From Hyphomonadaceae bacterium TMED5 (GTDB lineage Bacteria; Pseudomonadota; Alphaproteobacteria; Caulobacterales; Hyphomonadaceae): 64,000 nucleotides of DNA. How positions within the stretch are numbered: position 1 is the stretch's first letter; each line of letters starts with the position of its first letter. The position numbers and the translations under genes are program-made. The notes beneath the pieces are model-generated. The model was not told the origin of the DNA and did not search any database. It was given only the letters and a program-made list of their open reading frames with translations. Shown here piece after piece: positions 44,576 to 54,361 of this stretch. The stretch lies in the NCBI GenBank assembly GCA_002173095.1, contig NHBK01000009.1, positions 372,001 through 436,000 on the forward strand, in the 5' to 3' direction.

Positions 44576-45109
44576 TTAGCTTGCAGCGCGGCGCATTGGC
44601 ACAACGTTCTCTTCGCGACGTGTGCGAGCCGATTTCTTCGGCTGGAATGCAACTTTGGCATGCTCTGCGCAGTATGGACCGCCAGATGCTGCGCGGCCGC
44701 AGAATGCAAAATCTTTATCCATCGGATCGCCGATTGGCCATTTGCACATGGACTCGCGAATGTTCAGCACGCTTGCGAAGTCGCCATTGTCGAGTTTGGC
44801 TGGTGCCAGTGGCTCTGAGCTGGTTTTTGCAACAGCTGGCAGCGTAGACGGTGCTGCTGGAGCTGCTGGTGCTTCCGGCTCGACTGTTGGCCGCTCGACA
44901 CGCTGTGGCGCTGGCTTCGGACGCGCCAGACGTGGCGGGCGCTTAACCGGGCGTGATGGTGTTGCCCGGCCAGACAGGCCAAGGCGGTGAACTTTACCGA
45001 TTACAGCATTCCGGGTGACACCCCCGAGCTGGTTCGCGATCTGGCTGGCACTATGGCCTTCGGTCCAGAGTTTCTTGAGCTGCTCCACCCGCTCTTCTGT
45101 CCAACTCAT
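44576..45109 (-). CDS. gcrA: Cell-cycle regulator GcrA
   Basis: Alphaproteobacterial cell-cycle regulator that binds sigma70 RNA polymerase and acts at CcrM-methylated GANTC promoters. 177 residues. MSWTEERVEQLKKLWTEGHS and ATPSRPVKRPP are the N-terminal HTH-like domain and basic linker. The C-terminal sigma-interacting part has conserved CKWPIGDPMDKDFAFCG and YCAEHAKVA. AGGAGG is 6 nt before the second ATG, so 45109 is preferred over 45112. A CtrA-like box lies in its upstream region. Confidence 0.96.
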   Translation of the reverse strand: MSWTEERVEQLKKLWTEGHSASQIANQLGGVTRNAVIGKVHRLGLSGRATPSRPVKRPPRLARPKPAPQRVERPTVEPEAPAAPAAPSTLPAVAKTSSEPLAPAKLDNGDFASVLNIRESMCKWPIGDPMDKDFAFCGRAASGGPYCAEHAKVAFQPKKSARTRREENVVPMRRAAS

Positions 45110-45408
45110 CATCCGCCTCCTGAAGGTCAGTTACGTTAATCTATATTTAGTGTCGGTAGCGTTTCGTTAACGATACCCTGTCCCACATATCGTATATATC
45201 AGGGGCGATGACACAACATGCTGATCTGTGGAGAAGTGCAGTAATCCACATATTGTGGCCGGAATTAACTAATTGCATGTGGAAAAGTCAGTGAATCTAT
45301 CTGGTCAAATTAACCGAACTCCTATCTGAGCTGGTCCTTGGCCATTACAATTGGTCCTCGGAGTGCCTAAATGAGGGCTGACAGTGAAACATCCGAGGGG
45401 CTGCCATT
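45110..45408. promoter_or_regulatory. Divergent promoter region of gcrA and an ABC permease, with CtrA-like box
   Basis: 299 bp without a gene. TTAA-TCTATAT-TTAG at 45136-45150 is one base off the CtrA consensus TTAA-N7-TTAA, 27-41 bp before gcrA. Two further TTAAC half-sites occur (near 45166 and 45265). CtrA represses gcrA in Caulobacter. The remaining sequence shows nothing I can name. Confidence 0.4.
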
Positions 45409-46218
45409 ATGAACTTTGCTGAACCGCGAGAATTTTCGGGCTATAACTGGCTCGGTCTGTGGACACTTTATAAGCGGGAAGTTGGCAGGTTCATCAAAGT
45501 CGGCATGCAGACATTGTTCGCGCCGGCTGTGTCTACCCTGCTTCTCATGACCGTTTTTCGCCTGGCTTTTGGCAATCGTGGCGAGCTGACCGGTGACTTT
45601 GAGGGCATTGCCTATCAGAACTTTCTGGCGCCGGGTCTGGTCATCATGACCATCCTTCAGAACGCATTCCAGAATACATCCAGCTCACTAACCATTGCGA
45701 AAGTGCAGGGCAGCACGGTGGACTTTCTGATGCCGCCGCTCTCTCCTCTTGAGCTCACCATTGGTTTTGTCGCGGGTGCGGCCACACGTGGTGCGCTGGT
45801 TGGTCTGATCACCGGCCTTGCGATCCAACTGCTGGGCCTTGCCAGCCTTTCAATCTCGAATATCGGCGCGGTGATCTGGTTTGCCATGACGGCCAGCATT
45901 ATTCTTGGCGCTATTGGCGCGGCAGGCGGTATCTGGGCGGACAAGTTCGACCATCTGGCTGCCGTGACGAATTTCGTCATCGTGCCTCTGACCTTCCTGT
46001 CTGGTACATTCTACGATGTGAAGGTCTTGTCTGAACCATTCCAGACGCTCGCACACTGGGACCCATTCTTCTATCTGATTGATGGCTTCCGCTATGGCTT
46101 TCTTGGCGTTGCAAACTCCAATGTGATGGTTGGCGTGTTTGTCACCGGCGGGTTGTCGCTCTTCACTTGCGGCATTGTCTGGGCGCTGTTCAAATCCGGC
46201 TATAAGCTGAAGGCGTAA
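45409..46218 (+). CDS. ABC-2 type transporter permease, no ATPase adjacent
   Basis: 269-residue membrane protein with six helices, of the YadH/NodJ-like ABC-2 permease family. The motifs FLAPGLVIMTILQNAF and PLTFLSGTFYDV are characteristic. It has a soluble N-terminal lead of about 35 residues. Usually the ATP-binding subunit is next door, but here neighbours are gcrA and a crotonase. The partner must lie elsewhere. Confidence 0.88.
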   Translation: MNFAEPREFSGYNWLGLWTLYKREVGRFIKVGMQTLFAPAVSTLLLMTVFRLAFGNRGELTGDFEGIAYQNFLAPGLVIMTILQNAFQNTSSSLTIAKVQGSTVDFLMPPLSPLELTIGFVAGAATRGALVGLITGLAIQLLGLASLSISNIGAVIWFAMTASIILGAIGAAGGIWADKFDHLAAVTNFVIVPLTFLSGTFYDVKVLSEPFQTLAHWDPFFYLIDGFRYGFLGVANSNVMVGVFVTGGLSLFTCGIVWALFKSGYKLKA

Positions 46219-46229
46219 GCGCTTTTCCC

Positions 46230-46260
46230 AAAAAAAGGGACCCGAAACAGGTTCGGGTCC
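46230..46260 (-). terminator. Terminator after the enoyl-CoA hydratase gene
   Basis: The 9-bp stem GGACCCGAA (46238-46246) / TTCGGGTCC (46252-46260) has a 5-nt loop. On the minus strand it is followed by a T-run (46230-46236), so it serves the convergent gene at 46371. Confidence 0.8.
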
Positions 46261-46370
46261 GATACCGCAAATAGCGGAGGATTAGGTAGGCTAAGACCTA
46301 GCTATACCCACGTTTTGAATTAAAAACAATAGTCGACTATATTTATATATAAAAATATCTGAAATGGTGT

Positions 46371-47192
46371 TTAGTCGCTCGTGTCAGAGAAGACGCCTTT
46401 GCGGCCTTCCATGCCTGCGCGAACCGCCTCAACCTGATTAGGCTTGCCGATAATTTCATCCTGAAGGACGGACTCATTCATCAGGGCTTCGGCATCTGTG
46501 GCGTCGAACAATTGGTTGAACATGGCTTTAGTGCGCCGCGTGGCAGAAGGAGATCGCGCTGCGATCTCGTCTGCGAGCGCCAGCGCGTCGTCAAGCGGAG
46601 TGTCAGACACATGAGTCGCAAAGCCATATTCTTTGGCCTGAACGCCCGAGAAGATGCGCGCGGTGTAGGACAACTCTCGCAGAATGTCCTCTCCGGCGAT
46701 GGCGCGCATAATCGGCGTGCCGCCCATATCCGGGATGAGGCCCCATTTGGCTTCCATAATGGAGAGCTTGGTTTCCGGGTGCACAAAGCGGATATCTGCG
46801 CCAAGCGTCAGTTGAAAGCCGCCACCAAAGGCAATGCCGTGAATGGAGGCGATGACCGGCGCGTGCATATTGCGCCATCCCCAGACGATCTGTTGCGCGC
46901 GATTGGCTATGCCATGGGTACGTTCCGCAAGACCGCCGCCATGTTTCACAGTGGCTGATCCGCCATTGCCTTCAGCGGTGCGTTTGAAATTGCTGGTGTC
47001 CAGGCCCGCACAGAAGGCGCGGCCCTCACCAGACAGCACAACGACGCGCACTTCCGGCTTTGCATCCAGCTCAGCGGCGGTGTCGATCAGCGCGTTGATC
47101 ATGTCATCATCAAGCGCGTTCATTTTGTCGGAGCGGATCAGGCGGACATCTGCAATGCCGTCCTGAATGTCGTATCTGATACGGTCTGTCAT
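46371..47192 (-). CDS. Enoyl-CoA hydratase/isomerase (crotonase) family protein
   Basis: 273 residues. The oxyanion-hole pair is in GRAFCAGLDTSNF and SIHGIAFGGGFQLTLGADIRF. EAKWGLIPDMGGTPIM holds a typical crotonase glutamate. It acts on a CoA thioester, possibly in beta-oxidation, but family members differ in reaction. It is a stand-alone gene upstream of a DUF805 gene on the same strand. Confidence 0.88.
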   Translation of the reverse strand: MTDRIRYDIQDGIADVRLIRSDKMNALDDDMINALIDTAAELDAKPEVRVVVLSGEGRAFCAGLDTSNFKRTAEGNGGSATVKHGGGLAERTHGIANRAQQIVWGWRNMHAPVIASIHGIAFGGGFQLTLGADIRFVHPETKLSIMEAKWGLIPDMGGTPIMRAIAGEDILRELSYTARIFSGVQAKEYGFATHVSDTPLDDALALADEIAARSPSATRRTKAMFNQLFDATDAEALMNESVLQDEIIGKPNQVEAVRAGMEGRKGVFSDTSD

Positions 47193-47250
47193 GGCGTTTC
47201 CCTGCGTTTATATTTCTCGCCCGGAGACTAGACGCAGGGAAACGAATGAC

Positions 47251-47275
47251 AAGGCATGCCGCAACGGCATGCCTT
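47251..47275 (-). terminator. 11-bp perfect hairpin after the DUF805 gene
   Basis: AAGGCATGCCG (47251-47261) pairs with CGGCATGCCTT (47265-47275) with a CAA loop. A short T-rich run follows on the minus strand. It lies between the DUF805 gene and the crotonase gene. Confidence 0.7.
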
Positions 47276-47289
47276 GATAAGTAATTGGC

Positions 47290-47694
47290 TTAGAAGACGT
47301 CTGTTGGGCCGCCTTTAGGGTCTTCGCCATACTGGTTCGGACCTTGCGTGCCTTCTGTCGCAAAGAAGTAAAGCAGCACAAGGCTACCAAGAAACGGAAT
47401 GAGGCCAATAAGCAGGAACCAGCCGGTCATGTTCTTGTCGTGAAGGCGGCGAACTGCCACCGAAAGCGATGGTATGAAGCAACCAAGGCAGAACAGTAAG
47501 TATACGATAAAAATGAGGCCAGAAATTACGCCGCCAATGTCACCAAGGACTGAAAGCGCGATCGACAATACGACGACGGCGATATAGGCCACCAGATACA
47601 TTACGACTGGCCACCAGTATTCTGCGCGACGGGCACGGCCCTGAAAATTGGTGTAATTTTTGAAAAAGAGCTGAATGGATTCCTGGTAGTCCAT
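47290..47694 (-). CDS. DUF805 family membrane protein
   Basis: 134 residues, about four helices. The N-terminus MDYQESIQLFFKNYTNFQGR and RRAEYWWPV, and the VRRLHDKNMTGW motif, are the DUF805 signature. Function unknown; members are often near stress or surface genes. It is upstream of the crotonase on the same strand with a hairpin between. Confidence 0.88.
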   Translation of the reverse strand: MDYQESIQLFFKNYTNFQGRARRAEYWWPVVMYLVAYIAVVVLSIALSVLGDIGGVISGLIFIVYLLFCLGCFIPSLSVAVRRLHDKNMTGWFLLIGLIPFLGSLVLLYFFATEGTQGPNQYGEDPKGGPTDVF

Positions 47695-47901
47695 CGTGAA
47701 TTCCCCAAAACTGGATCACGCCCCCACGGCGCTGTCTTAATTGCTAGTGCTAGTCTATACGCTGAGCAAGCGTAAAAGCGGACAACACTAAGGTGAGTTA
47801 AATCTCGTTTCCATTGACCAGAGAGGCCCGGTTAGGGTAAGCACGCGCCTTCTTTTTCAATCGGGCCGGAGACTTAGCCCTCAAATTCAGGAGTAATTGC
47901 C

Positions 47902-49089
47902 ATGCGTGAAGCCATGCTTCCCGTTTACGCCCCGCCAGAAGAAATCTTCACGCGCGGCGAAGGCATGCGACTGTTTACTGAGGACGGCAAAGTCTATCTG
48001 GACTTCATTGCTGGCATCGCAGTGAACGCGCTCGGCCATGCCCACCCGAAAATGGTTGAGGCGCTCAAAGATCAGGCTGAAAAGCTCTGGCACACCTCTA
48101 ACATGTTCCGCGTGCGCGGCGGTGAAGAGCTGTCTGAAAAGTATTGCGCGAACACGTTTGCGGATCAGGTCTTCTTCACGAACTCCGGTACGGAAGCGAT
48201 TGAGTGCGCGCTGAAGACAGCTCGTAAATATCATTACGTGAATGGCGAGCCTCACCGTCAGGAAATCATCACCTTTACCGGTGCGTTCCACGGTCGGTCT
48301 TTTGCAGCGATCAATGCGGGCGGCAACCCGGCTTATCTGGAAGGCTTTGGCGAGCCTATGGCCGGCTTTAAACAGCTGCCATTTGGTGACATGCACGCGC
48401 TGAAAGCGGCGATCAGCAAAGATACCTGTGCGGTTCTGGTAGAGCCGGTTCAGGGCGAAGGCGGTGTGCGCGATATTCCGGAAAGCTGCCTGATCGAACT
48501 GCGTAAGCTTTGCGATGAAACCGGCACGCTTCTCATCTATGACGAAGTTCAGTGCGGCGCTGGCCGTACGGGTAAAATGTTCGCGCACCAATGGTGTGAG
48601 GGCAAAGCAGACCCGGACATTATGGCTGTCGCTAAAGGCGTTGGCGGTGGTTTCCCAATGGGGGCCTGCCTCGTCACTGAAGAAGCGGGCAAGGGCATGC
48701 GTCCTGGCTCTCACGGCTCGACCTATGGCGGTAATCCGCTGGCTATGGCTGTCGGCAATGTCGTGTTCGACGAACTGGCTGGCGAAGGCTTTATGGAAGA
48801 AGTTCGCCGCGTATCCGGTACGTTGAAGCAGGGGCTTGCGAGCCTGAAAGATCGTCACCCGGAAATCGTCGAAGAAGTTCGCGGCAAAGGTCTTCTTTGC
48901 GGGCTGAAGCTCAACCGCGCGCCTAAGCCTGTTCAACAGCTTGCACGTGAAAAGAACCTTCTCGTCGGCGTTGCGGGCGACAATGTTCTGCGTCTTGCAC
49001 CACCTCTCATCGCCACCGATGCGGATATCCGTGAAGCGGTTGAGATCCTTGATGCCTGCCTGACCGAGGCAAAAGCTCAGGAGAGCTAA
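47902..49089 (+). CDS. argD: Acetylornithine aminotransferase
   Basis: PLP enzyme converting N-acetylglutamate semialdehyde to N-acetylornithine. 395 residues; Lys245 in MAVAKGVGGG binds PLP, and LIYDEVQCGAGRTGK is the cofactor-binding region. First gene of the argD-argF-hslO operon; its TAA is directly followed by the argF ATG. Confidence 0.96.
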   Translation: MREAMLPVYAPPEEIFTRGEGMRLFTEDGKVYLDFIAGIAVNALGHAHPKMVEALKDQAEKLWHTSNMFRVRGGEELSEKYCANTFADQVFFTNSGTEAIECALKTARKYHYVNGEPHRQEIITFTGAFHGRSFAAINAGGNPAYLEGFGEPMAGFKQLPFGDMHALKAAISKDTCAVLVEPVQGEGGVRDIPESCLIELRKLCDETGTLLIYDEVQCGAGRTGKMFAHQWCEGKADPDIMAVAKGVGGGFPMGACLVTEEAGKGMRPGSHGSTYGGNPLAMAVGNVVFDELAGEGFMEEVRRVSGTLKQGLASLKDRHPEIVEEVRGKGLLCGLKLNRAPKPVQQLAREKNLLVGVAGDNVLRLAPPLIATDADIREAVEILDACLTEAKAQES

Positions 49090-50010
49090 ATGAAACACTT
49101 CCTGGATTTATCGGATGTTCCGGCATCCGAGCTTCGCGCTATTCTGGACGACGCCAAAGCCGTGAAAGCGGCGCGCGCAGGCTGGCCTAAGGGCCGCGTA
49201 GACAGGGGCGCGCCTCTGGCTGACCATGTGCTGGCGATGATCTTTGAGAAAAGCTCTACGCGTACACGCACCAGCTTTGATGTCGGTATGCGCCAGCTTG
49301 GCGGCCAGACCATGATCATGAATGCGGGTGATATGCAGCTCGGTCGTGGTGAAACGATTGAAGACACAGCCAAGGTTCTGTCCCGCTTTGTCGATATCGC
49401 GATGATCCGCGCCAATAATCATGATGATGTCGTGGCATTCGCTGAGGCGGGCTCCATTCCGGTCATTAATGGCCTGACGGACAAGTCTCACCCATGCCAG
49501 ATCATGGCAGACCTTCAGACGCTGGAAGAGCTGGGCATCACGCTGAAAGGCGCGCGTATCGCCTGGGTGGGTGACGGCAATAATGTCTGCGCGAGCTTTA
49601 TCGATGCGGCGCCGAAATTTGGCTACTCGCTCGCCATCGGTACACCAGAAGGGTATGAAGCGCCTCAGGATCGTATTGAGCGCGCGCGTGCCGAACAGGG
49701 CAGCATCTTCACCTATAATTCTCCAGGTCTCGCTGCGGCGGGTGCGGATGTGATTGTGGCAGACACTTTCGTCTCTATGGGCGATAAGGATGCAGATAAA
49801 CGCCTCGCAGACCTTGCGCCATTCATGGTGGATGACCAGCTAATGGATGCGGCGAACGTAGGAGCGATTTTCCTGCACTGTCTGCCGGCGCACCGCGGCG
49901 AAGAGGTTTCAGCGAGCGTCATAGACGGGCCGCAATCAGCGGTTTTTGACGAAGCTGAGAACCGGCTTCACGCACAGAAGGCAATTTTGAAATGGTGTCT
50001 GGAAAGCTGA
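49090..50010 (+). CDS. argF: Ornithine carbamoyltransferase
   Basis: Makes citrulline from ornithine and carbamoyl phosphate. 306 residues. STRTR (56-60) binds carbamoyl phosphate, [10 protein letters not shown] and [10 protein letters not shown] contain the ornithine-site residues. It overlaps the start of hslO by 19 bp, so the two are translated in different frames over this stretch. Confidence 0.96.
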   Translation: MKHFLDLSDVPASELRAILDDAKAVKAARAGWPKGRVDRGAPLADHVLAMIFEKSSTRTRTSFDVGMRQLGGQTMIMNAGDMQLGRGETIEDTAKVLSRFVDIAMIRANNHDDVVAFAEAGSIPVINGLTDKSHPCQIMADLQTLEELGITLKGARIAWVGDGNNVCASFIDAAPKFGYSLAIGTPEGYEAPQDRIERARAEQGSIFTYNSPGLAAAGADVIVADTFVSMGDKDADKRLADLAPFMVDDQLMDAANVGAIFLHCLPAHRGEEVSASVIDGPQSAVFDEAENRLHAQKAILKWCLES

Positions 50011-50954
50011 CGGAATTTGCAGATGAACTGGGAACGGGCGCGAATAGCGTTGCGAGTTACCAGCTCGAACAGCAAGCCGTCCGCGGACGTATCACACGGA
50101 TGGATGGCGCAACCGTAGGCGCCATTCTGGGCCGTCATAACTATCCGCATGAAGTTGCAAGATTTCTCGGTGAAGCGCTGACGCTTGCCGTGCTTATTGG
50201 CGCGAGCCTGAAAGTGGATGGCCGTGTGGCTGTGCAGGCGCAGGGCAATGGCCCGGTCAGCCTGATGGTTGCTGAATTCCACACCAATGGTGCACTGCGC
50301 GGCATGCTGCGTTTCGATCAGGAAAAATGGGATCGCGTTGAGCGCGTGAACAAAGGCGACCTGCCACACCCACGTCAGGTGTTTGGCGACGGCGCGCTGG
50401 CCATCACCGTTATTCAGGACAATGAATACGTACAGCCTTATCAGGGTGTCGTACCGCTGGACGGAACGACGCTGGCTGAATGCGCTGAACATTATTTTGA
50501 ACGCTCTGAACAAGTGCCGACGAAAATTCGTTTGGCCGTAGGCGAAATCCAGATGGCCGGGCAAACGGCAAGCTGGCAGGCTGGCGGCGCGCTTATTCAG
50601 CGTGTGGCGGGCGATGAAAACCGTGGTGACACGGATGAAGACTGGAATACGGCGCAAATCCTGTTCCAGAGCGTCGAAGATGCAGAGCTTCTGGACCCTG
50701 ATCTATCGCTTGGCCGTGTGCTTTACCGCCTGTTCCACGAACAGGGTGTGCGTATGGAAGAGCCGAGCCCGGTGCGGGATGAATGCACCTGTTCGGCAGA
50801 ACGCCTGATCGCGACGATGAAAAACCTGCCGGATGAAGAGCTTGTCGAGCTTGCTCAGGATACCGGCAAGGATGTGTTCGAAGCCGGGTGCCAGTTCTGT
50901 AACCGGCAATTTGCGATCCCGCTCAAAGACGTGATCTCGGGCACTGCCCATTAG
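49992..50954 (+). CDS. hslO: Redox-regulated chaperone Hsp33
   Basis: Holdase chaperone activated by oxidation of a zinc-bound cysteine switch. 320 residues. Cys265, Cys267 (DECTCSAE) and Cys300, Cys303 ([10 protein letters not shown]) form the zinc switch. The start ATG lies within argF (19-bp overlap), with the GTG at 49995 as an alternative. The argD-argF-hslO linkage is known in alphaproteobacteria. Confidence 0.95.
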   Translation: MVSGKLTEFADELGTGANSVASYQLEQQAVRGRITRMDGATVGAILGRHNYPHEVARFLGEALTLAVLIGASLKVDGRVAVQAQGNGPVSLMVAEFHTNGALRGMLRFDQEKWDRVERVNKGDLPHPRQVFGDGALAITVIQDNEYVQPYQGVVPLDGTTLAECAEHYFERSEQVPTKIRLAVGEIQMAGQTASWQAGGALIQRVAGDENRGDTDEDWNTAQILFQSVEDAELLDPDLSLGRVLYRLFHEQGVRMEEPSPVRDECTCSAERLIATMKNLPDEELVELAQDTGKDVFEAGCQFCNRQFAIPLKDVISGTAH

Positions 50955-50960
50955 ACATTA

Positions 50961-50993
50961 AAAAGCCTCCCGCTTATGCGAGAGGCTTTTTTT
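50961..50993 (+). terminator. Bidirectional terminator between hslO and the ATP-grasp gene
   Basis: AAAAGCCTC-C-CGC and GCG-A-GAGGCTTTT form a long stem with a TTAT loop, flanked by an A-run and a T-run, so it can end both convergent units. Confidence 0.88.
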
Positions 50994-51014
50994 CTTAGTC
51001 TGGTTTGGTCGCGC

Positions 51015-52124
51015 TTAAGCTGCGCTGACGCTGTATTTGTCGAAAAACGCTTTCATCTCGTCATTCAGAAGACCCTGACCTGTCGCTGTTTGCGGCAATA
51101 CGAAAGATGAGCCTGAATTGATCTCGATAACGAGTGGGCCGTTTGCGGTGATCGCAATGTCGAGAGACTGATAGCGCACCGGCGCATAGTTCTGAGCGCA
51201 CATTTTATTAAGCGCGAGCGCGTCTTCATAAAATGGAATTTGGAAGCCAACGAGCTGCTCACCTGTGACTGGGTGGGTTTCGTGCTCGATCGTCTCAAAG
51301 CCGTTTCGAGACACCACACGGCAGATCTTCCCGGTGTCCTTGTCGACATGGGCCAGCAGATTGCCTGCCCGCCAGAAATTGTCAGCCACGTTTTTGCCTA
51401 CCGGGATTTTGAACATCACAAACGGCGTTGAGATTTCATCATCTTTGACGAGGTTCACCGTGCGCAGAGTCGCGACATGGCTTGTCAGTTTCTGAATGTC
51501 TGCATGGTTATGAACCTGACGCTGGAACAGATAGGTCGTCTTGGAGAGGTTCTTCTCGTAAAGCTCGTTGATCGGCATACGCTCGCCGCCATTTACGATC
51601 AGCTCGTCGCCTTCAAAGCCTTCAATCAACAGTGCGCCATAGCTGCCCAGATCGCCATTTGGTTTGGCAAAGATTGGCAGTTCTGTCTGGCGCGAGAGGA
51701 ACGCTTTCAAATCATCAAGGCCGGAGAGTTTCTCTGTTTTGCCGAAGGTGCGCAGGCCGGTGTCGAGCACGGCGATGGTCTCTGGCACATTCACGCCCAG
51801 CGAATTGAGGATCTGATAGGAGAGCCATTTGTCTTCAGTGGTTGCGCGCCATTGCGGATCAGAGATCAGATCGGTCACCGGCCAGTGCAGGCGCTCGGAA
51901 ATATAGGTCTGCTTTTCCGGCAGGTCCTGATCGGTCTTATAGAGCTCGTATTGAAGATATTCCCAGATGGAAAGTTTGCCCGGCTGTTTGGAGATTTTCC
52001 ACCACTCGCTGAGAATGGAAAGCGGGCTGCGACCTGACTCTGCGGCAGCTGCCTGAAGCGCCTGAATGGTCTCTGCCATATCATAGGTCTTGTCGTTCTT
52101 CATTTTTACAGATTGCAATCCCAT
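51015..52124 (-). CDS. ATP-grasp protein of the sugar-transfer-associated type
   Basis: 369 residues. The ATP-grasp fold is inferred from PIFAKPNGDLGSYGALLIE, the central FVMFKIPVGKN and the Mg-binding LVIEINSGSSFVLPQT near the C-terminus, which resembles the ATPgrasp_ST family. The N-terminal about 100 residues are helical. Substrate is unknown; related genes are linked to surface polysaccharide work. The ATG at 52124 has AAGGAG at 6-nt spacing. It stands alone between hslO and dadA. Confidence 0.78.
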   Translation of the reverse strand: MGLQSVKMKNDKTYDMAETIQALQAAAAESGRSPLSILSEWWKISKQPGKLSIWEYLQYELYKTDQDLPEKQTYISERLHWPVTDLISDPQWRATTEDKWLSYQILNSLGVNVPETIAVLDTGLRTFGKTEKLSGLDDLKAFLSRQTELPIFAKPNGDLGSYGALLIEGFEGDELIVNGGERMPINELYEKNLSKTTYLFQRQVHNHADIQKLTSHVATLRTVNLVKDDEISTPFVMFKIPVGKNVADNFWRAGNLLAHVDKDTGKICRVVSRNGFETIEHETHPVTGEQLVGFQIPFYEDALALNKMCAQNYAPVRYQSLDIAITANGPLVIEINSGSSFVLPQTATGQGLLNDEMKAFFDKYSVSAA

Positions 52125-52239
52125 CACCCACTCCTTCTGACAGTTCGCAGCGTGTGCCCGTTTCGGCCCGCATGACTGGAAGATTAGCCTCAGGCGCTAT
52201 CTGTAAGGTGCAATATTTAAAGAAGCCTCAAAGGGGCGA

Positions 52240-53457
52240 CTATTGGGCCTCGGCTTCAACCAGCTTGGCCAGCCGTTCGGCCGTGCCCATGCCCATCGTC
52301 CAGCCGAGCATGCCATGGCCAAGATTATAAGCGAGCGCTTTGTGTGGATGACCAAGACGCGGGACCGAGTCTGGTGACATTGGCCGGTTACCCGCCCATG
52401 TTTCCGATATCTGGTCAAAGTCGGCGGCCGCGGGCAGGGAAGCTTTGGCTTCGCGGATGAAGGTGGCGATACGTTTTGCATTCACATCATTTCGTCCCCA
52501 GCCAAGGTCTGCCATTCCCGCCATACGGAACCGGTCGCCCAGACGCGTAAACACGATGCGTTTGCTCGTATCCGTAATCGAGACGCGCGGTGTGTGCGGT
52601 CCATGGGGTGCAGTGATGGAATAGCCCTTCATCGGCATGACAGGCACTTTCAGGCCGATCGACTTCATGAGCTTTCGGTCTGAGCCAGTGCACAGAACAG
52701 CGAGATCAGCGTTCAATGCTTCGCCGCTTTCAAGGCTCACTTCAGCACCTTTGCCAGAAAAGCTGATGGCTTTGACACGCGCATTGAAGCGGGCAGTCGT
52801 TCCGAATTCGCTGATGATTTTATCGAGCAGATGTTTGGTGAATTTATTGGCGTCGCCGAGCGCTTCGCCAGCCGCATACATCACCGCTTCAGGGGCTTTG
52901 CCGACATGTGCCAGCGCCGGTTCAATCTCTTGTGCTTCCTGATAGCTGACAATGCGCTGCTCTTCAGGTGACACATCCTTTATACGAATGGCGTTTTCGA
53001 CATTTCGAATGGCTTCTGGCGCGTAGAGGAGCTGCATTTTGCCGGGGACCTGATAGTCGAAATCAAGGTCATAGAGCTGAACCAGTTTCAGCATTTCGAG
53101 GCGGGATTCCAGTGCCACTTCCATGCCTGCTCGGGTGTTGCGCGCAAACCGGTCGGCCGTACAATTTCGAAGGAATTGCAGGAGCCAGGCTATATAGTCC
53201 GGATCGAGCGACACCTTGATGCGAAAGGCCGGGTTCATGCCAAGGGCCAGGCCGGGGATGTCCTTCAGGATTTTATCGCTCGCCAGCGCTTCTGTGTGCA
53301 GATAGCTCAGCTGCCCGCCATTGGAGTGGGAGGTGCCTTCGGCGGCTGCGTCGCGCGCATCAATAATGGTGACGGCAATGCCGCGTTTGGCCAGTGCATA
53401 GGCGGTCGAAACGCCGACGACACCTGCGCCCACAATGATTGCACTTCTGATAGCCAT
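52240..53457 (-). CDS. dadA: D-amino acid dehydrogenase, DadA-type
   Basis: FAD-dependent oxidoreductase of 405 residues that deaminates D-amino acids to 2-oxo acids. The FAD motif VGAGVVGVSTAYAL is at about 9-22. GTSHSNGGQLSYLH and MPMKGYSI, and the C-terminal YNLGHGMLGWTMGMGTA, match DadA. MAIRSAII at 53457 is preferred over an upstream frame. The dadX racemase partner is not seen. Confidence 0.9.
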   Translation of the reverse strand: MAIRSAIIVGAGVVGVSTAYALAKRGIAVTIIDARDAAAEGTSHSNGGQLSYLHTEALASDKILKDIPGLALGMNPAFRIKVSLDPDYIAWLLQFLRNCTADRFARNTRAGMEVALESRLEMLKLVQLYDLDFDYQVPGKMQLLYAPEAIRNVENAIRIKDVSPEEQRIVSYQEAQEIEPALAHVGKAPEAVMYAAGEALGDANKFTKHLLDKIISEFGTTARFNARVKAISFSGKGAEVSLESGEALNADLAVLCTGSDRKLMKSIGLKVPVMPMKGYSITAPHGPHTPRVSITDTSKRIVFTRLGDRFRMAGMADLGWGRNDVNAKRIATFIREAKASLPAAADFDQISETWAGNRPMSPDSVPRLGHPHKALAYNLGHGMLGWTMGMGTAERLAKLVEAEAQ

Positions 53458-53603
53458 TGGCTGACCTGATCCCTCGTCCTGAACTAGCATTTAAGCATTC
53501 AGGCGCGCGCGTCGAGACATGCGGGCATAAATAATCTCTCTGTGAGATTGTGAGCGGACTTCTGTGCAGAGCGTGTGGGATTTCGCTGTATCGAGGGCGG
53601 CGG

Positions 53604-53618
53604 TTAACCTCTCGCTAA
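53604..53618 (+). promoter_or_regulatory. CtrA-box-like site upstream of the GST-queG pair
   Basis: TTAA-CCTCTCG-CTAA has one mismatch to TTAA-N7-TTAA and also reads as TTAACC-N5-CTAACC. It is 66-80 bp before the GST start. Candidate only. Confidence 0.3.
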
Positions 53619-53683
53619 CCCTTTTTATACGTATCGGTGATAAGGTGCTTTTGATGGTGCTGGATAAAAGTTAGAACACGGGC

Positions 53684-54361
53684 ATGCGTAAGCTATTTCA
53701 TTGGCCATTAGATCCCGCAAGCCGACTTGTGCGGTTGGTTCTGGCTGAAAAACAGCTGGATTTCGATCTCGTTGTGTCTCCGCCATGGAAGCCAGCGGAA
53801 GAGGTGACGCGCCTGTATGCCAATCCGGTTGGACCGGTTCTGATCGATCAGGGCCAGCATGGACGTGTCGTTGCCAACCACACCCATGCCATTATCGAAT
53901 TTCTTGAAGAACAGTATCGGGACGTGAAAGTCCTGCCCATGCTCGCGCCGGACCGCGCAGAAGCGCGTCGTTTGTGGCGCTGGGTGGAAACGCGTTTTGA
54001 ATCTGAAATCAACGGCTCCATTCTGGCAGAGCGCATTGCGCAGGCCGTACAGCGTACCAGCGCGCCAGACAGCGCAGTGCTTCGGCGCGGCGCTCATGCT
54101 CTACGCGGCGTACTGACCTATCTGAATGCGCTGTGCGAACATCATTCCTATCTGACCGGGCGGCAGCTCACGGTGGCCGACCTTGCTGCAGCTGCAAACC
54201 TTTCAGCGCTCGACTATTTTGGTGATGTGCACTGGGATAATGTTCCAGACCTTCGTGAATGGTATGTCCGGGTAAAGTCACGCCCATGTTTCCGCGATCT
54301 TCTCAAAGACTCTCTCACCGGCACTAAACCGGCTGCCCATTATGCCGATCTGGACTTCTGA
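53684..54361 (+). CDS. Glutathione S-transferase family protein
   Basis: 225 residues with an N-terminal thioredoxin-like GST domain (about 1-80, including ANHTHAIIEFLEEQ as the glutathione-site region) and an all-helical C-terminal domain with LTGRQLTVADLAAAANL. Substrate unknown. It overlaps the queG start by 20 bp; the GST-queG pair is a known alphaproteobacterial linkage. Confidence 0.9.
   Translation: MRKLFHWPLDPASRLVRLVLAEKQLDFDLVVSPPWKPAEEVTRLYANPVGPVLIDQGQHGRVVANHTHAIIEFLEEQYRDVKVLPMLAPDRAEARRLWRWVETRFESEINGSILAERIAQAVQRTSAPDSAVLRRGAHALRGVLTYLNALCEHHSYLTGRQLTVADLAAAANLSALDYFGDVHWDNVPDLREWYVRVKSRPCFRDLLKDSLTGTKPAAHYADLDF

Noticed and set aside
47887-49098. 403-residue open frame antisense to argD
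   Set aside because: It mirrors the argD codon pattern on the opposite strand, has no family motif, and argD is a clear gene with full signatures.
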